A stretch of DNA of 64,000 nt from an uncultured Candidatus Saccharibacteria bacterium (GCA_948288625.1 CAOHYA010000001.1:186001-250000); one strand, 5' to 3'; counted from the stretch's first letter, positions 30,495 to 42,475 are shown. Notes: generated by a model from the sequence alone, not told the origin. A program made the numbers and translations.

Positions 30495-33440
30495 GTGTTA
30501 GGAATTATTATTACGATTGTGGTCATCTTGCTTGCTGCGGCTGGTATAGGTGGCTTTGCTTTCATGCAATATCGTAAAGTGCTTCGTGAGGCTAAAAACT
30601 ACGAACGTGGCTTGAAGATGATTCCGATGTACATCCATATCCCGCCTATTAGTTCCGATATCGAAGGTAATGGCCGTGACGAGCGCGACCTAACCGAAGA
30701 AGTGCTCAGCCAAGCTCAGGTGATGTATAACATCATCGCGAGTACGGCAACCAAAGGTTTTAAAAGCCGTATCTATGGCCAACGGCATATTTCATTTGAA
30801 ATTGTCGCGCATGAAGGTCTCGTACACTATTATGTCGTCGCACCGGTCTCTTTGGTCGATGTGATCAAGCAGTCGGTGGCCGCGGCTTACCCGGCGGCTC
30901 GCCTGGAAGAAGTCAGCGAACGCAACATCTTCAACCCAGCCGGCCGCATGAGTGGCACGATCGGTGGTGAATTTACGTTGAAGAAAGATTTCGCGTACCC
31001 GATCGCCACGTACCAAGAAGCGAAGCGTGACGCGACGCGCGCCTTATTGAATGCATTATCGGGTGCTACACGCGAAGATGGCGTGGGTATTCAAATTTTA
31101 ATCCGCCCAGCGCTATCTGGATGGTCAAAGGCCGGCTCGGACGTTGCCAACCAAATCCGCAAGAACAAAGGCGTGAAAAAAGGTTTCCAAACAAAGGGCA
31201 TCGTAGAGGCTTTATGGAAACCACCCGAGACACAAGAAGTAAAAGCAGAAGACAAGCAGCTTAACTCAACTGAGCAGGCCATCGTCGACGCCATCGAAGA
31301 CAAAACGCGCTACCCGGGTTACGAAACGCTTATTCGCGTCGTGGCTTCATCGAATACGGCTGGCCGCTCGCAGGCACTCATGAATAATGTGGTGTCGGCT
31401 TTTTCGTTATTCGACTCACCGTCAAATAACGGCTTCAAGTTCGCGGTCGCTAAAAATATGGAAGAATTCGTCACGGCGTATATTTTCCGCTTCTTCCCAC
31501 AGGCGGTAAACCAGAACGTATTGAATACGGTCGAGTTAGCTACCGTGTTCCATTTGCCGAACCAAAACAACATCCCGACATCACAGGTCCAGCGCCAGGC
31601 AGCCAAGCAGGTAGATGGCCCAACGCAAATTATGGACGAAGGGTTCTTGTTGGGCTACAACGAGTTCCGCGGCGTGAAAAAACAAATTCGCTTAGGCACC
31701 AAAGACCGTCGCCGTCATACGTATATTATCGGGCAAACTGGTACCGGTAAGTCGAAACTGCTGGAAAACCTAGCCTACCAGGATATGATGGATGGCCGTG
31801 GCTTCGCGTTTATCGACCCGCACGGCGACTCGGCAGAAGAGCTGCTTGGAATGGTGCCGAAAGAGCGTGTCGAAGATGTCGTGTACTTCAGCCCTGGCGA
31901 TATGGAAATGCCGATTGGCTTGAACTTGTTCGAGTTCGAAAACCAAGACCAACGTGACTTCCTGATCCAAGAAACCATCGCTATGCTGTATAAGTTATAC
32001 GACCCAGGTCACACTGGTATCATTGGTCCACGCTTCGAGTCGTGGTTCCGTAATGCCGCCTTGACGGTGATGGCCGATCCGGCCGGCTCATCGTTCCTTG
32101 ATGTGCAGCAGGTGTTTATCGACCAAGCCTTCGCCGATGAGAAAATCAAGCATCTGACCTCTCAAACGGTGCTCGACTTCTGGAATAAGGAAATGGCTCA
32201 AACCAGCGAATCGGCCAAGGGTGAAATGCTCGGGTGGTTCGCCAGTAAGTTCGGTGCCTTCTTGGCCAACGACATGATGCGCAACATCATCGGTCAAACT
32301 AAGAGCGGCTTTAACCTGCGCGAAATCATGGACAACAAGAAAATTTTGTTGGTAAACCTTTCCAAAGGTAAGGTAGGGGAGCTGAACTCGCAACTCCTCG
32401 GTATGATTTTCGTGATGAAGTTCAACGCGGCCGCCATGGGCCGGGCCGATATTCCGGAAAGTGAACGTGAAGACTTTAGCTTGTACGTGGATGAGTTCCA
32501 GAACTTCGCGACGGAAAGCTTCGCTACCATCCTTTCCGAAGCACGTAAGTACCGCCTGAGCCTGATTTTGGCGAACCAATTCATGACCCAGTTAACCGAA
32601 CAAATCCGCGAAGCTATTCTAGGTAACATCGGTACCGTTATTAGTGGTCGTATCGGTATCACCGACGCAGAGATACTGGTGAAAAAATTTTCGCCTACCT
32701 TCGACGCCGAAGATTTGACTCGTATGCCGAACTACCAAACCATTGCTTCGGTGATGATTCAGGACGTACCATCGGCTGCCTTCAGCATGTCGTTGTTGCC
32801 TCCGCTCGGTGAAGCAAACCCGCAACTGCGCGATGCTTTGAAGAAACTCTCGGCGACGAAGTTCGGTCAACCACGTGCCATCGTCGAACAAGAATTCTTC
32901 AAACGTATGGGAGCGGGCGATGCCGCCAAAAAAGAGAAGATGGAGGCGTTGAAGAAGGCCCAAGAACAACGCATGGCGGCCTTCCAGAATGGCAATAACC
33001 CTCAAATGAACTCGAGGCCGGCCGTAGGCGCTCCAAGCCTTCCTGGGGCCGCTAACGGCCAACCAGCGGGTTATCCGAAGCCAGCGGCGCCACCATCGTT
33101 CCTTGACGAATGGCTTGCCAAGCGACAGGAAATTTCGAACGCACCGAGCAGCCCTGCGACCTCTGGCGCGCCAGTAGCACCACCGGCGCCGGTTCGTCCT
33201 TCCACGGCACCAACCACGCCTACGCCCGTACAGCAGCAGAATGTACCAGTGCCGCAAGTACCGCGGCCTCAGCCACAACCTGCGCCTCAGCTAACGCCTC
33301 AAAACTCGCAGCCAACTGAAAAGCCGGCTCAGATTCCCGAACCGGCTCAACCTGTTGCTCCCATTGAACCTGAAAAACTTCATGTTCGTGATACGTCCGC
33401 CAATCCTCATGATGACGGTGTATCAATTAAACTACGTTAA
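30495..33440 (+). CDS. TraD/TraG/VirD4-like ATPase with N-terminal membrane anchor
   Basis: 981 residues, GTG start with AAGAGGGAAG upstream. One N-terminal transmembrane helix (2-26) is followed by a domain of about 360 residues and the P-loop domain. Walker A is IIGQTGTGKSKLLEN (about 412-420), Walker B LYVDEFQNF (about 661-669), and the region between contains FAFIDPHGDS, typical of TraD/TraG coupling ATPases and their CPR relatives. Residues 840-981 are a disordered Pro/Gln-rich tail. It probably moves DNA or protein across the membrane. No relaxase or other VirB-type genes are visible here, so its role is uncertain. It converges on the next gene with a 4-nt gap. Confidence 0.85.
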   Translation: MLGIIITIVVILLAAAGIGGFAFMQYRKVLREAKNYERGLKMIPMYIHIPPISSDIEGNGRDERDLTEEVLSQAQVMYNIIASTATKGFKSRIYGQRHISFEIVAHEGLVHYYVVAPVSLVDVIKQSVAAAYPAARLEEVSERNIFNPAGRMSGTIGGEFTLKKDFAYPIATYQEAKRDATRALLNALSGATREDGVGIQILIRPALSGWSKAGSDVANQIRKNKGVKKGFQTKGIVEALWKPPETQEVKAEDKQLNSTEQAIVDAIEDKTRYPGYETLIRVVASSNTAGRSQALMNNVVSAFSLFDSPSNNGFKFAVAKNMEEFVTAYIFRFFPQAVNQNVLNTVELATVFHLPNQNNIPTSQVQRQAAKQVDGPTQIMDEGFLLGYNEFRGVKKQIRLGTKDRRRHTYIIGQTGTGKSKLLENLAYQDMMDGRGFAFIDPHGDSAEELLGMVPKERVEDVVYFSPGDMEMPIGLNLFEFENQDQRDFLIQETIAMLYKLYDPGHTGIIGPRFESWFRNAALTVMADPAGSSFLDVQQVFIDQAFADEKIKHLTSQTVLDFWNKEMAQTSESAKGEMLGWFASKFGAFLANDMMRNIIGQTKSGFNLREIMDNKKILLVNLSKGKVGELNSQLLGMIFVMKFNAAAMGRADIPESEREDFSLYVDEFQNFATESFATILSEARKYRLSLILANQFMTQLTEQIREAILGNIGTVISGRIGITDAEILVKKFSPTFDAEDLTRMPNYQTIASVMIQDVPSAAFSMSLLPPLGEANPQLRDALKKLSATKFGQPRAIVEQEFFKRMGAGDAAKKEKMEALKKAQEQRMAAFQNGNNPQMNSRPAVGAPSLPGAANGQPAGYPKPAAPPSFLDEWLAKRQEISNAPSSPATSGAPVAPPAPVRPSTAPTTPTPVQQQNVPVPQVPRPQPQPAPQLTPQNSQPTEKPAQIPEPAQPVAPIEPEKLHVRDTSANPHDDGVSIKLR

Positions 33441-33444
33441 CTGA

Positions 33445-34032
33445 TTAACTTTTCTTACCGGTAATCATGACGCGGAAGAAGTCGTAGAGTACACCCAGTA
33501 CCCATCCGACGATAAACGCACCGATCGTCTCGAAACCAGACAGTACGTAGCCGAGGTGCTTAGCGATCAAATAAACCGCCAATACCAGGAAGAAGGCGAC
33601 CATTGCACCCGCTAAAATAGCATTAGGGCGGGCAATGGTGCTTCCAAGGGCTTCGCTTGTCTTTTCGACGACTGGGTTATGAATGACCTTACTGAAACCA
33701 CGTTGTGTCGGTGGTAATTCGGCTTGGAGCTTATTCATGTGCAAAGCATAGCTGGCTTTCTGTTCCTTTTTGCTTACCACGCCGTGACGGCGGGGAGCGG
33801 GCGCGTCAGAAGCTTTGTTCTTTTTCTCGGCACTGCCTTTTTCGACGCTGATGGCTTGTTCGAGGGCTTCGATTTTTGCCCGTTCGAGTGATTGCTCGCC
33901 GTTTTCAATTTTGGCTTGTTCGGCACCTCGCTCAACTTTGGCATCGATGTTCTTTTGCGCTTCGACGCGTTCCGGAGAAGCTTCGAGGTTCTCCGGTTTG
34001 TTCTCTGGTGACTGAGGGACGTACTCACTCAT
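33445..34032 (-). CDS. Unknown two-helix membrane protein
   Basis: 195 residues. A charged, coiled-coil-prone N-terminus (SPERVEAQKNIDAKVERGAEQAKIENGEQSLERAKIEALEQ) covers 1-90, and two membrane segments are at about 138-160 and 165-186. The ATG overlaps the stop of the LPxTG surface gene (TAATG), so the two are one operon. No family is recognised. Confidence 0.7.
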   Translation of the reverse strand: MSEYVPQSPENKPENLEASPERVEAQKNIDAKVERGAEQAKIENGEQSLERAKIEALEQAISVEKGSAEKKNKASDAPAPRRHGVVSKKEQKASYALHMNKLQAELPPTQRGFSKVIHNPVVEKTSEALGSTIARPNAILAGAMVAFFLVLAVYLIAKHLGYVLSGFETIGAFIVGWVLGVLYDFFRVMITGKKS

Positions 34033-35612
34033 TAGATAGTTCCTCCGTTAAGGTCGCGGCGAATCAGGCGTACCTCGGTTGATAGTTGTTTCGAGCGGAA
34101 GTAGAAGAAGGTAACGAGTGCGAGTACGACACCGGCGAAAATCATGTTTTCGCGTGGCCCGGTGTGTGGTAACTCAGGGACGATTTCTTCGATGACTTTT
34201 GGTCCAGGGCAGGTAACATCGATGATGATGTCGGTACCGAAGACGTTTTCGATACGACAGTCATATGAACTCGGGTCACTCATACCAACAGGTGTCGCTG
34301 GGATTTGTGCCAAAATTTGTATCGTGAAGGTTCGAATTTCTTTGGCGCCTGGTTTAAGGCTGATGGTCGGCCATGAAAGCGTACGAGTCGCTTCGTTGTA
34401 CACGCCGCCGCCATTATCGATGATCGTCGAGTACTCAAGCGTATCACCAACCATGTCGGAGAAGGTCACTTCTTTGGCGGTACCACCCTTATTTTGGGCA
34501 GTAAGCGTAAAGGTAATTTGATCCTTTTCTTTGGCAGTTACCGATGATGCTTCGACGTTACCCTGAGAGACGTTCTTAGCCGTTTTCGACAGCTGAATCT
34601 CTGCCGGAGGGGTCGTACAGCCCACCGGTACGGTAACGGTACTGTTCGTAAAGGTATTTACCAACTTACAGTTCGTTTGCGCCGTCTGAAGGCTGCTGTT
34701 CATTTGAACGGTGAAGGTCTTCGTGACAGTTGCTTTGGGAGCGATGTTGACTGCTGGCCATGATAGAACGTTGGTCGCGGTGTTAAAGGTTCCACCGCCT
34801 CTATCGATCAAACGAGAGAACTCTAATGTATCCCTTAGGTTATCGCTAAATTCAACGGTCTTGGCGGTACCACCGGTATTGGTCGCGCTGAGCTTGAAGG
34901 TCAGCTTGTCGTTTACTCGTGCAGTCGTTTTCGTAGCGTCGACATTTTTTTGCGTCACATTCACTACGGTTTTACTGGTAGAGATTTTTGCCGGTGCCGG
35001 TGCTGGCGGAGGTGTCGGTGGCTTTGGTGGAGGAGGTGGGCTTGGGTAGATGTCGGTGACAAGGTTACCGCAGGCTTGCATGATGGCGAACCAACCAACC
35101 TTCTTCGAGTAGCCTATATATGAATAGATGTTCGCGTTCGTCGGGTTGAGCGAGTTTAACTTACGTCCGTACAAGGTAGTGACTTGCTTTCCCTTCGAAT
35201 CGGTAATAGCGACAGCTTTCGAGCTGGCACGGTTCTCAAAGCCCCAGCTGATTTTGTTTCCCACCTTGAATGATGAGAATTTCGTAGCGGTAATTTCTTC
35301 ACGGGTGATACCAAAATAGTTGTAAATATCTTTTAAGTGTCGTTCGTTACGATCGTAGGGGCCCAAGAAGGCGGCGAATGATCGATTCGAGCCTAACCCG
35401 AGGCCACCCGGAATCATGTCGCTCGGGTTTGCCGCATTGGCTGGTTCGGGTGGTTGGAATACCACTAGGCTTTGGACTACTAACGCCAGGGCCACGAATA
35501 CTAACCCTAAACGACGAGTGGTTTGTTCTTTTTTGAGCCGCTTAGCATAAAAGCTAAGTTGTCCGACTAACGCCGGGCTATATGAAAGCTGTGAAACTAT
35601 TTTTCTAAACAT
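34032..35612 (-). CDS. LPxTG-anchored surface protein with two DUF11-type repeats
   Basis: 526 residues. Signal peptide with hydrophobic core at about 36-53 and an ANA-A cleavage site. A unique region (60-190) is followed by a Pro-rich linker (PSPPPPPKPPTPPPAPAPAK) and two repeats of about 120 residues (ATNTGGTAKTVEFSDNLRDTLEFS and AQNKGGTAKEVTFSDMVGDTLEYS) of the DUF11 conserved-repeat type found in surface adhesins. LPHTG lies at about 487 and is followed by a membrane segment and an unusually long basic tail. Sortase should attach it to the wall. A possible host-binding protein. Confidence 0.85.
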   Translation of the reverse strand: MFRKIVSQLSYSPALVGQLSFYAKRLKKEQTTRRLGLVFVALALVVQSLVVFQPPEPANAANPSDMIPGGLGLGSNRSFAAFLGPYDRNERHLKDIYNYFGITREEITATKFSSFKVGNKISWGFENRASSKAVAITDSKGKQVTTLYGRKLNSLNPTNANIYSYIGYSKKVGWFAIMQACGNLVTDIYPSPPPPPKPPTPPPAPAPAKISTSKTVVNVTQKNVDATKTTARVNDKLTFKLSATNTGGTAKTVEFSDNLRDTLEFSRLIDRGGGTFNTATNVLSWPAVNIAPKATVTKTFTVQMNSSLQTAQTNCKLVNTFTNSTVTVPVGCTTPPAEIQLSKTAKNVSQGNVEASSVTAKEKDQITFTLTAQNKGGTAKEVTFSDMVGDTLEYSTIIDNGGGVYNEATRTLSWPTISLKPGAKEIRTFTIQILAQIPATPVGMSDPSSYDCRIENVFGTDIIIDVTCPGPKVIEEIVPELPHTGPRENMIFAGVVLALVTFFYFRSKQLSTEVRLIRRDLNGGTI

Positions 35613-35687
35613 ATTTTTATTTTTTTGTTTTTTAGAGAACCTCTTGATACAAACAGTAGCATAATAAATGTGTTCAGTGCAAGTACC

Positions 35688-35716
35688 TTGAGTGAATATC
35701 TTTTTTTCTGTATACT
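35688..35716 (+). promoter_or_regulatory. gyrB promoter
   Basis: TTGAGT and TATACT spaced by exactly 17 nt, about 68 nt before the GTG start. Confidence 0.7.
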
Positions 35717-35783
35717 ATATGCATATAGCACGACCGGTGGGCGGCCGATTATAGTCCTACGATAGGGGAGAAGGTAAATTTAC

Positions 35784-37757
35784 GTGGCTCAAAAAACAGA
35801 CAAATCATACGATGGTTCACAGATCCAGGTATTGGAAGGGCTCGAACCCGTTCGAAAGCGTCCTGGTATGTACATCGGAAGCACCGGTTTCGACGGTGTT
35901 CATCATTTAATCAAAGAAATCGCCGACAACTCGATTGACGAAGCGATTGCTGGCTATGCCACGAAAGTCGAAGTCGTCATTCTTACCGACGGTGGTATTC
36001 GCATCGGCGACAACGGCCGCGGTATTCCTGTCGACAAGCACCCGAAAACGGGCCTTTCTACATTAGAAACTGTACTTACGGTATTGCACGCCGGTGGTAA
36101 GTTCGGAGGCGGTGGCTATAAGGTATCTTCTGGTCTTCACGGGGTAGGTTCAAGCGTGGTAAACGCCCTGTCTACATTAATGATCGCGGAAGTTGTTCAA
36201 AACGGTCAATTGTACCGCATTGAATTCGAACGTGGTGGCACGAAAGTACCATTCAAGAAAGTCGGTAAGACTGACCGCCAAAACGGTACGACTATTACTT
36301 TCTACCCGGACGATACTATTTTCAAAGAAACCGTCACTTTCGATTACAACTGGGTCGTCGACTACCTTCGCCACCAGGCATACCTTACGAAAGGTGTCTA
36401 TGTATCGGTCGTCGATGAACGTACCGGTAACCGCCAAGCCTTCTACTTCGAAGGTGGTATCCAAAGTTACGTCAAGCACCTCAATATCGGTAAGAACGTC
36501 GTCAGCGACAGTATTTTCTACGTCGAAAAACAAGTCGAAGATTCAATGGTCGAAGTGGCCGTTCAATATAACGATACGTTCGTCGAAATGGTGAAGCCAT
36601 TCGCCAACAACGTGTTGACCCCTGATGGTGGTACGCACTTGGTCGGGTTCCGTACGGCAATGACCCGTGTGATCAACGAATATGCGCGCAAGGCGAGCCT
36701 ATTAAAGGAAAAAGACGACAACCTGACGGGTGATGACATCCGCGAAGGTTTGACGGCTATTATTCTCGTGAAACTGCCTGACCCTCAATTTGAAGGCCAA
36801 ACCAAAAACAAGCTCGGTAACCCGGAAGTTCGTCGCTACGTCGAACAAGTCATGAACGAGTACTTTGCTTATTATCTTGAAGAAAACCCGGAAGTCGCCA
36901 AAAAGATCGTCGGTAAAGCGCTTTTGGCAGCTCGTGCCCGTAAGGCGGCTCGCGCGGCTCGTGACAACGTGCTTCGTAAGGGTGCTTTGGATGGTATGGG
37001 GCTACCTGGTAAGCTGTACGACTGTTCAAGCAAAAAACCTGAAGAAAGTGAAATCTATATCGTAGAGGGTGACTCGGCTGCCGGTTCAGCCAAAGAGGGC
37101 CGTGATAGTAAAACGCAAGCCATCTTGCCGCTGCGTGGTAAAGTATTGAACACTGAACGGGCTCGCCTGGACAAAATGTTTGCCAACAAAGAAATCGTGG
37201 CTATGATCCAAGCCTTCGGGGTTGGTATCGGTGAAGCTTTCGACGTGAATGGTCTTCGCTACCACAAAATCATCATCATGACCGATGCCGATGTTGACGG
37301 TAGTCATATCGCTACGTTGCTTCTCACGTTCTTATTCCGCTACATGCGTGAAGTGATTGAAGGCGGCTACGTATACCTTGCCCGGCCACCACTTTACAGC
37401 ATTAACCGTGGCCAGAAGAAACAGTATGTCTACGACGAAGATGCCCTTGAAGCAGCGCTGCAAGGTATCGTTTCGCAAAAACAAGAGCGTGGTGCCGCCG
37501 TCAACGAAAGCGCCGACCTTGCCAAGCAAGCCGGCGTGACTATCTCTCGCTTCAAGGGTCTTGGTGAGATGGACGCCGACCAACTATGGGATACGACCAT
37601 GAACCCAGACAACCGCGTCCTCAGCCAGGTACGTATCGATGACGCAGAGCGTTCTGACGCCATCTTCACGAAGCTTATGGGCGACGAAGTATCACTGCGT
37701 AAGACGTTTATTCAAACGCGTGCCAAAAATGCCAACTTAGATGATTTGGATATCTAG
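35784..37757 (+). CDS. gyrB: DNA gyrase subunit B
   Basis: 657 residues. GHKL ATPase: NSIDEAIAG, DNGRGIPVD, GLHGVGSSVVNAL. Toprim: VEGDSAAGSAKEGRDSKTQAILPLRGK and DADVDGSHI. GTG start, GGGGAGAAGG upstream. With GyrA it introduces negative supercoils using ATP. The gene is 11 nt upstream of gyrA. It could formally be a ParE, but the pairing with a GyrA-box subunit supports gyrase. Confidence 0.95.
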   Translation: MAQKTDKSYDGSQIQVLEGLEPVRKRPGMYIGSTGFDGVHHLIKEIADNSIDEAIAGYATKVEVVILTDGGIRIGDNGRGIPVDKHPKTGLSTLETVLTVLHAGGKFGGGGYKVSSGLHGVGSSVVNALSTLMIAEVVQNGQLYRIEFERGGTKVPFKKVGKTDRQNGTTITFYPDDTIFKETVTFDYNWVVDYLRHQAYLTKGVYVSVVDERTGNRQAFYFEGGIQSYVKHLNIGKNVVSDSIFYVEKQVEDSMVEVAVQYNDTFVEMVKPFANNVLTPDGGTHLVGFRTAMTRVINEYARKASLLKEKDDNLTGDDIREGLTAIILVKLPDPQFEGQTKNKLGNPEVRRYVEQVMNEYFAYYLEENPEVAKKIVGKALLAARARKAARAARDNVLRKGALDGMGLPGKLYDCSSKKPEESEIYIVEGDSAAGSAKEGRDSKTQAILPLRGKVLNTERARLDKMFANKEIVAMIQAFGVGIGEAFDVNGLRYHKIIIMTDADVDGSHIATLLLTFLFRYMREVIEGGYVYLARPPLYSINRGQKKQYVYDEDALEAALQGIVSQKQERGAAVNESADLAKQAGVTISRFKGLGEMDADQLWDTTMNPDNRVLSQVRIDDAERSDAIFTKLMGDEVSLRKTFIQTRAKNANLDDLDI

Positions 37758-37768
37758 AAGGAATTGCT

Positions 37769-40324
37769 ATGAACGATGAAAATACACCGCTAAATAACGA
37801 AGACATACCAGAAGGTTTGATTGAAGCGCCGGTCGAAGGGGAAGTACTGCAGCCAGAAGTCTCCGGCGTAGAACAAAAGACGCTTGAAAGCGTTATGGAA
37901 GATAGCTTTTTCCGCTATTCGATGAGCGTTATTATCGACCGTGCGTTGCCTGACGTGCGCGATGGTCTGAAACCAGTTCATCGCCGTATTATGCACTCTA
38001 TGAACGTAAACGGTAACCGGAGTAACTCGAAGTTCGTAAAGAGCGCCCGTATCGTCGGTGACGTGATGGGTAAGTACCACCCGCACGGCGACTCATCTAT
38101 CTACGATTCGATGGTACGTTTGGCACAGCCTTGGGCGCTGCGTTACCCATTGGTACAAGGCCAAGGTAACTTTGGTTCGATGGACGGCGACCCCGCTGCT
38201 GCGAGCCGTTATACGGAGGCACGTTTGCAACGTTTCGCCGATGAAATGCTGGCTGATATCGATAAGGAAACGGTTGATTTCCGCGATAACTACGATGGTT
38301 CTGAGCAAGAGCCGAACGTGCTTCCGGCTAAAGTGCCGAACCTACTGCTGAACGGTCAGATTGGTATCGCCGTTGGTATGGCGACGAACATTCCGCCGCA
38401 CAACCTGGGTGAATTGATCGATGCTTCAGTTGAGTTAATCGATAACGAGCACCCAACGCTCGATGACTTGCTGAAACACGTAAAGGGTCCTGACTTCCCG
38501 ACGGGAGCTACCGTCTATGGTGGTTCCCCAATGAAGCAAGCGTATTTGACTGGCCGCGGTAGCGTCACGATGCGAGCGGTAGCGAACATCGAAGAAACCA
38601 AAAAAGGCCGTCACCAAATTATCGTGAGCGAGATTCCGTATGGTGTAAATAAAGCATCACTCGTGGAGAAGATTGCCGAACTGTACAAAGAGAAGAAAAT
38701 TAACATTAGCGACCTTCGCGACGAAAGCTCACGTGGTAAGGTCCGCATCGTCATCGAAGTCAAAAAGGATGGATACCCTAAGAAAGTACTGAATCAACTG
38801 TACAAGCTAACGGCCCTCCAAAGTAGCTTTAATTACAACATGCTGGCATTGATCGACGGTATCCAACCAAAGATTCTTGGCCTCCAGGAAATGCTAGAAG
38901 AGTTTGTGAAGCACCGTCAAAAAGTGGTGCGCCGACGTACTGAGTACGAACTGCGTAAGGCCAAAGAACGTGCCCACATCCTCGAAGGTTATAAGATTGC
39001 TCTTGATAACATCGATGAGGTTATCCGTATTATTCGTGCCAGCAAAACAAGCGAAGAAGCGCAGAAGAACTTGATCAAGTCATTCAAGCTCAGTGAGATT
39101 CAGGCCCAAGCCATCCTCGCCATGCAACTTCGTCGTCTTACCGGTTTGGAACGTGCCGCCATTGAGAACGAGTTAAATGAGCTGTTGGCTGCTATCAAGC
39201 GCTACGAAGAAATTTTGGCCGATGAAAAAGAGATTTTGGCAATCATCAAAACTGAACTTCTTGAAATGAAAGAGAAGTATGGTGATGAACGTCGTTCAGT
39301 CATAATTAACCACGAGCTAGGTAAGTTCAGCGACGAAGAGCTCATCCCTGAAGAAGAGTCAGTTGTTCTTCTTACAACAGAGAACTATATAAAACGAACT
39401 TTAATGAGTGAATACCGTCGTCAAAACCGTGGTGGTAAGGGTAAACGGGGTATGACCACGAAGGAAGAAGATGTCATCGACCAACTTATTCCTTCGAATA
39501 CCCATGACTGGTTGTTCTTCTTCACGAATAAGGGCCGCGTCTTCCGTTTGAAGGCATATGAAGTGCCGGCTGCCAGCCTTGCGGCTAAGGGTGTCGCAGC
39601 GGTGAATTTACTGTCGCTACAGCCTGAAGAGAAAATTACATCAATCATTAAGCATGAAAAGAATGCCAGTGAAGATGGGTATCTATTCATGGCAACCATC
39701 AAGGGTACGGTAAAGAAAACTCCATTGAAGGATTACGCGAATATCCGTACGAATGGCTTGATCGCGATTAAGCTTGATGACGGTGATGAACTGCGTTGGA
39801 TCAAGAGTACCTCTGGTAAGGATGATGTTATTATTTCAACATCAGCCGGCCAAGCCATTCGATTCAGCGAAACCGATGCTCGGCCGATGGGTCGTGCCGC
39901 ACGTGGTGTTCGTGGTGTACGCCTCCGTCCAAACGACAACGTTGTCGGTATGGATATCGTGCAGAACAACGAAGGTAACCTATTGGTCATTAGTCAGAAC
40001 GGCTACGGTAAGGTAACGAAAGCGGCTCAATTCCCGTCTCACAAACGTGGTGGTGTCGGTATCAAGGCGGCAATCGTGACTGCTAAGACTGGCCCGATCG
40101 TAGCGGTACGATCACTTGAAGCTGATACCGAAGAAATCTTACTGATTTCAAATAAAGGCCAGGCAATACGTGTAGGCTTGAAGGATATCCCGGTTATCGG
40201 CCGTACCACCCAGGGCGTGCGCATTATGCGTATGGGCGATGGTGATATCGTTTCTTCTTACGGGTTCGTGCCAAAGCAGCCTGAAGAACTCGATGAACCA
40301 GTAGAAGAAACCAAAGAAGGGTAG
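37769..40324 (+). CDS. gyrA: DNA gyrase subunit A
   Basis: 851 residues. DNA cleavage domain with RYSMSVIIDRALPDVRDGLKPVHRRI and the catalytic Tyr in ASRYTEARL. The C-terminal domain contains QNRGGKGKRG, close to the GyrA box needed for DNA wrapping, and six beta-pinwheel blades. The N-terminus has an acidic extension of about 35 residues. Ends in an acidic tail. Operon with gyrB. Confidence 0.97.
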   Translation: MNDENTPLNNEDIPEGLIEAPVEGEVLQPEVSGVEQKTLESVMEDSFFRYSMSVIIDRALPDVRDGLKPVHRRIMHSMNVNGNRSNSKFVKSARIVGDVMGKYHPHGDSSIYDSMVRLAQPWALRYPLVQGQGNFGSMDGDPAAASRYTEARLQRFADEMLADIDKETVDFRDNYDGSEQEPNVLPAKVPNLLLNGQIGIAVGMATNIPPHNLGELIDASVELIDNEHPTLDDLLKHVKGPDFPTGATVYGGSPMKQAYLTGRGSVTMRAVANIEETKKGRHQIIVSEIPYGVNKASLVEKIAELYKEKKINISDLRDESSRGKVRIVIEVKKDGYPKKVLNQLYKLTALQSSFNYNMLALIDGIQPKILGLQEMLEEFVKHRQKVVRRRTEYELRKAKERAHILEGYKIALDNIDEVIRIIRASKTSEEAQKNLIKSFKLSEIQAQAILAMQLRRLTGLERAAIENELNELLAAIKRYEEILADEKEILAIIKTELLEMKEKYGDERRSVIINHELGKFSDEELIPEEESVVLLTTENYIKRTLMSEYRRQNRGGKGKRGMTTKEEDVIDQLIPSNTHDWLFFFTNKGRVFRLKAYEVPAASLAAKGVAAVNLLSLQPEEKITSIIKHEKNASEDGYLFMATIKGTVKKTPLKDYANIRTNGLIAIKLDDGDELRWIKSTSGKDDVIISTSAGQAIRFSETDARPMGRAARGVRGVRLRPNDNVVGMDIVQNNEGNLLVISQNGYGKVTKAAQFPSHKRGGVGIKAAIVTAKTGPIVAVRSLEADTEEILLISNKGQAIRVGLKDIPVIGRTTQGVRIMRMGDGDIVSSYGFVPKQPEELDEPVEETKEG

Positions 40325-40330
40325 GGGTCT

Positions 40331-40765
40331 ATGGACGAAGTCATTTCGCCGTACATTGTAGCAATCGTAGTGGGGTGGACATTAAGTCAGCTTATAAAAT
40401 CCACCATCAGCCTGTTTCGTAATAAGTATATGGGGCTACGAAGTATCATGTTTGTATCCGGCGGGATGCCAAGTTCACATAGCGCCACTATGATGGCGGT
40501 GTGGACGGTAATCCTCCTTACCGACGGTGTTAACTCAGGGCTCTTCGGCCTGGCAAGCGTCGTTGCGCTGATCGTACTGTACGATGCGGTGAAAGTGCGC
40601 CGTTCATCTGGCGAACAGGGAGTGGCGCTGCTCGCGCTCATGAAGGAAAAGAAGAGTATCGTCCCATCACCTCGAGTGGCGATGGGCCATACGCCGGCAG
40701 AGGTATTGGTTGGTTCGATCCTGGGTATTTTGGTCGGTATTTGTACCTTCTATATTGGCTTCTAA
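40331..40765 (+). CDS. Divergent PAP2-family membrane protein (DUF212)
   Basis: 144 residues, four hydrophobic segments. GGMPSSHSATMMA, YDAVKVRRSSGEQ and GHTPAEVLVG are the phosphatase-like motifs of the YuiD/DUF212 family, whose substrate is not established. Six nt downstream of gyrA, probably co-transcribed. Confidence 0.88.
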   Translation: MDEVISPYIVAIVVGWTLSQLIKSTISLFRNKYMGLRSIMFVSGGMPSSHSATMMAVWTVILLTDGVNSGLFGLASVVALIVLYDAVKVRRSSGEQGVALLALMKEKKSIVPSPRVAMGHTPAEVLVGSILGILVGICTFYIGF

Positions 40766-40795
40766 ATAAAAAATAATTTTCCTGCCATTAAGGTG

Positions 40796-40824
40796 TTGAC
40801 TCAGTGGAAAACTTCGAGTACAAT
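40796..40824 (+). promoter_or_regulatory. 16S rRNA promoter
   Basis: TTGACT and TACAAT with 17-nt spacing. A boxA-like TGATCTTTGACAATTT follows in the leader at about 40890-40905. Confidence 0.8.
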
Positions 40825-40999
40825 TAACCAAGTCTGAACGGCACTGTGAAAGCAAAAAGCCGACCATCAACGTGGAGTTGAAAGACAAATGATCTTTGAC
40901 AATTTAGTAGTGCAAATTAACAAATCTATCTTTTAGATAGATTTAATCATCGTCAATTAATTTATGTAGAGTCTATATGTCTTGAAAATAGAGACATTT

Positions 41000-42475
<1,476 letters not shown>

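Noticed and set aside
32619..33278. 219-codon minus-strand frame over the ATPase tail
   Set aside because: Arg/Trp-rich shadow of the Pro-rich C-terminus.
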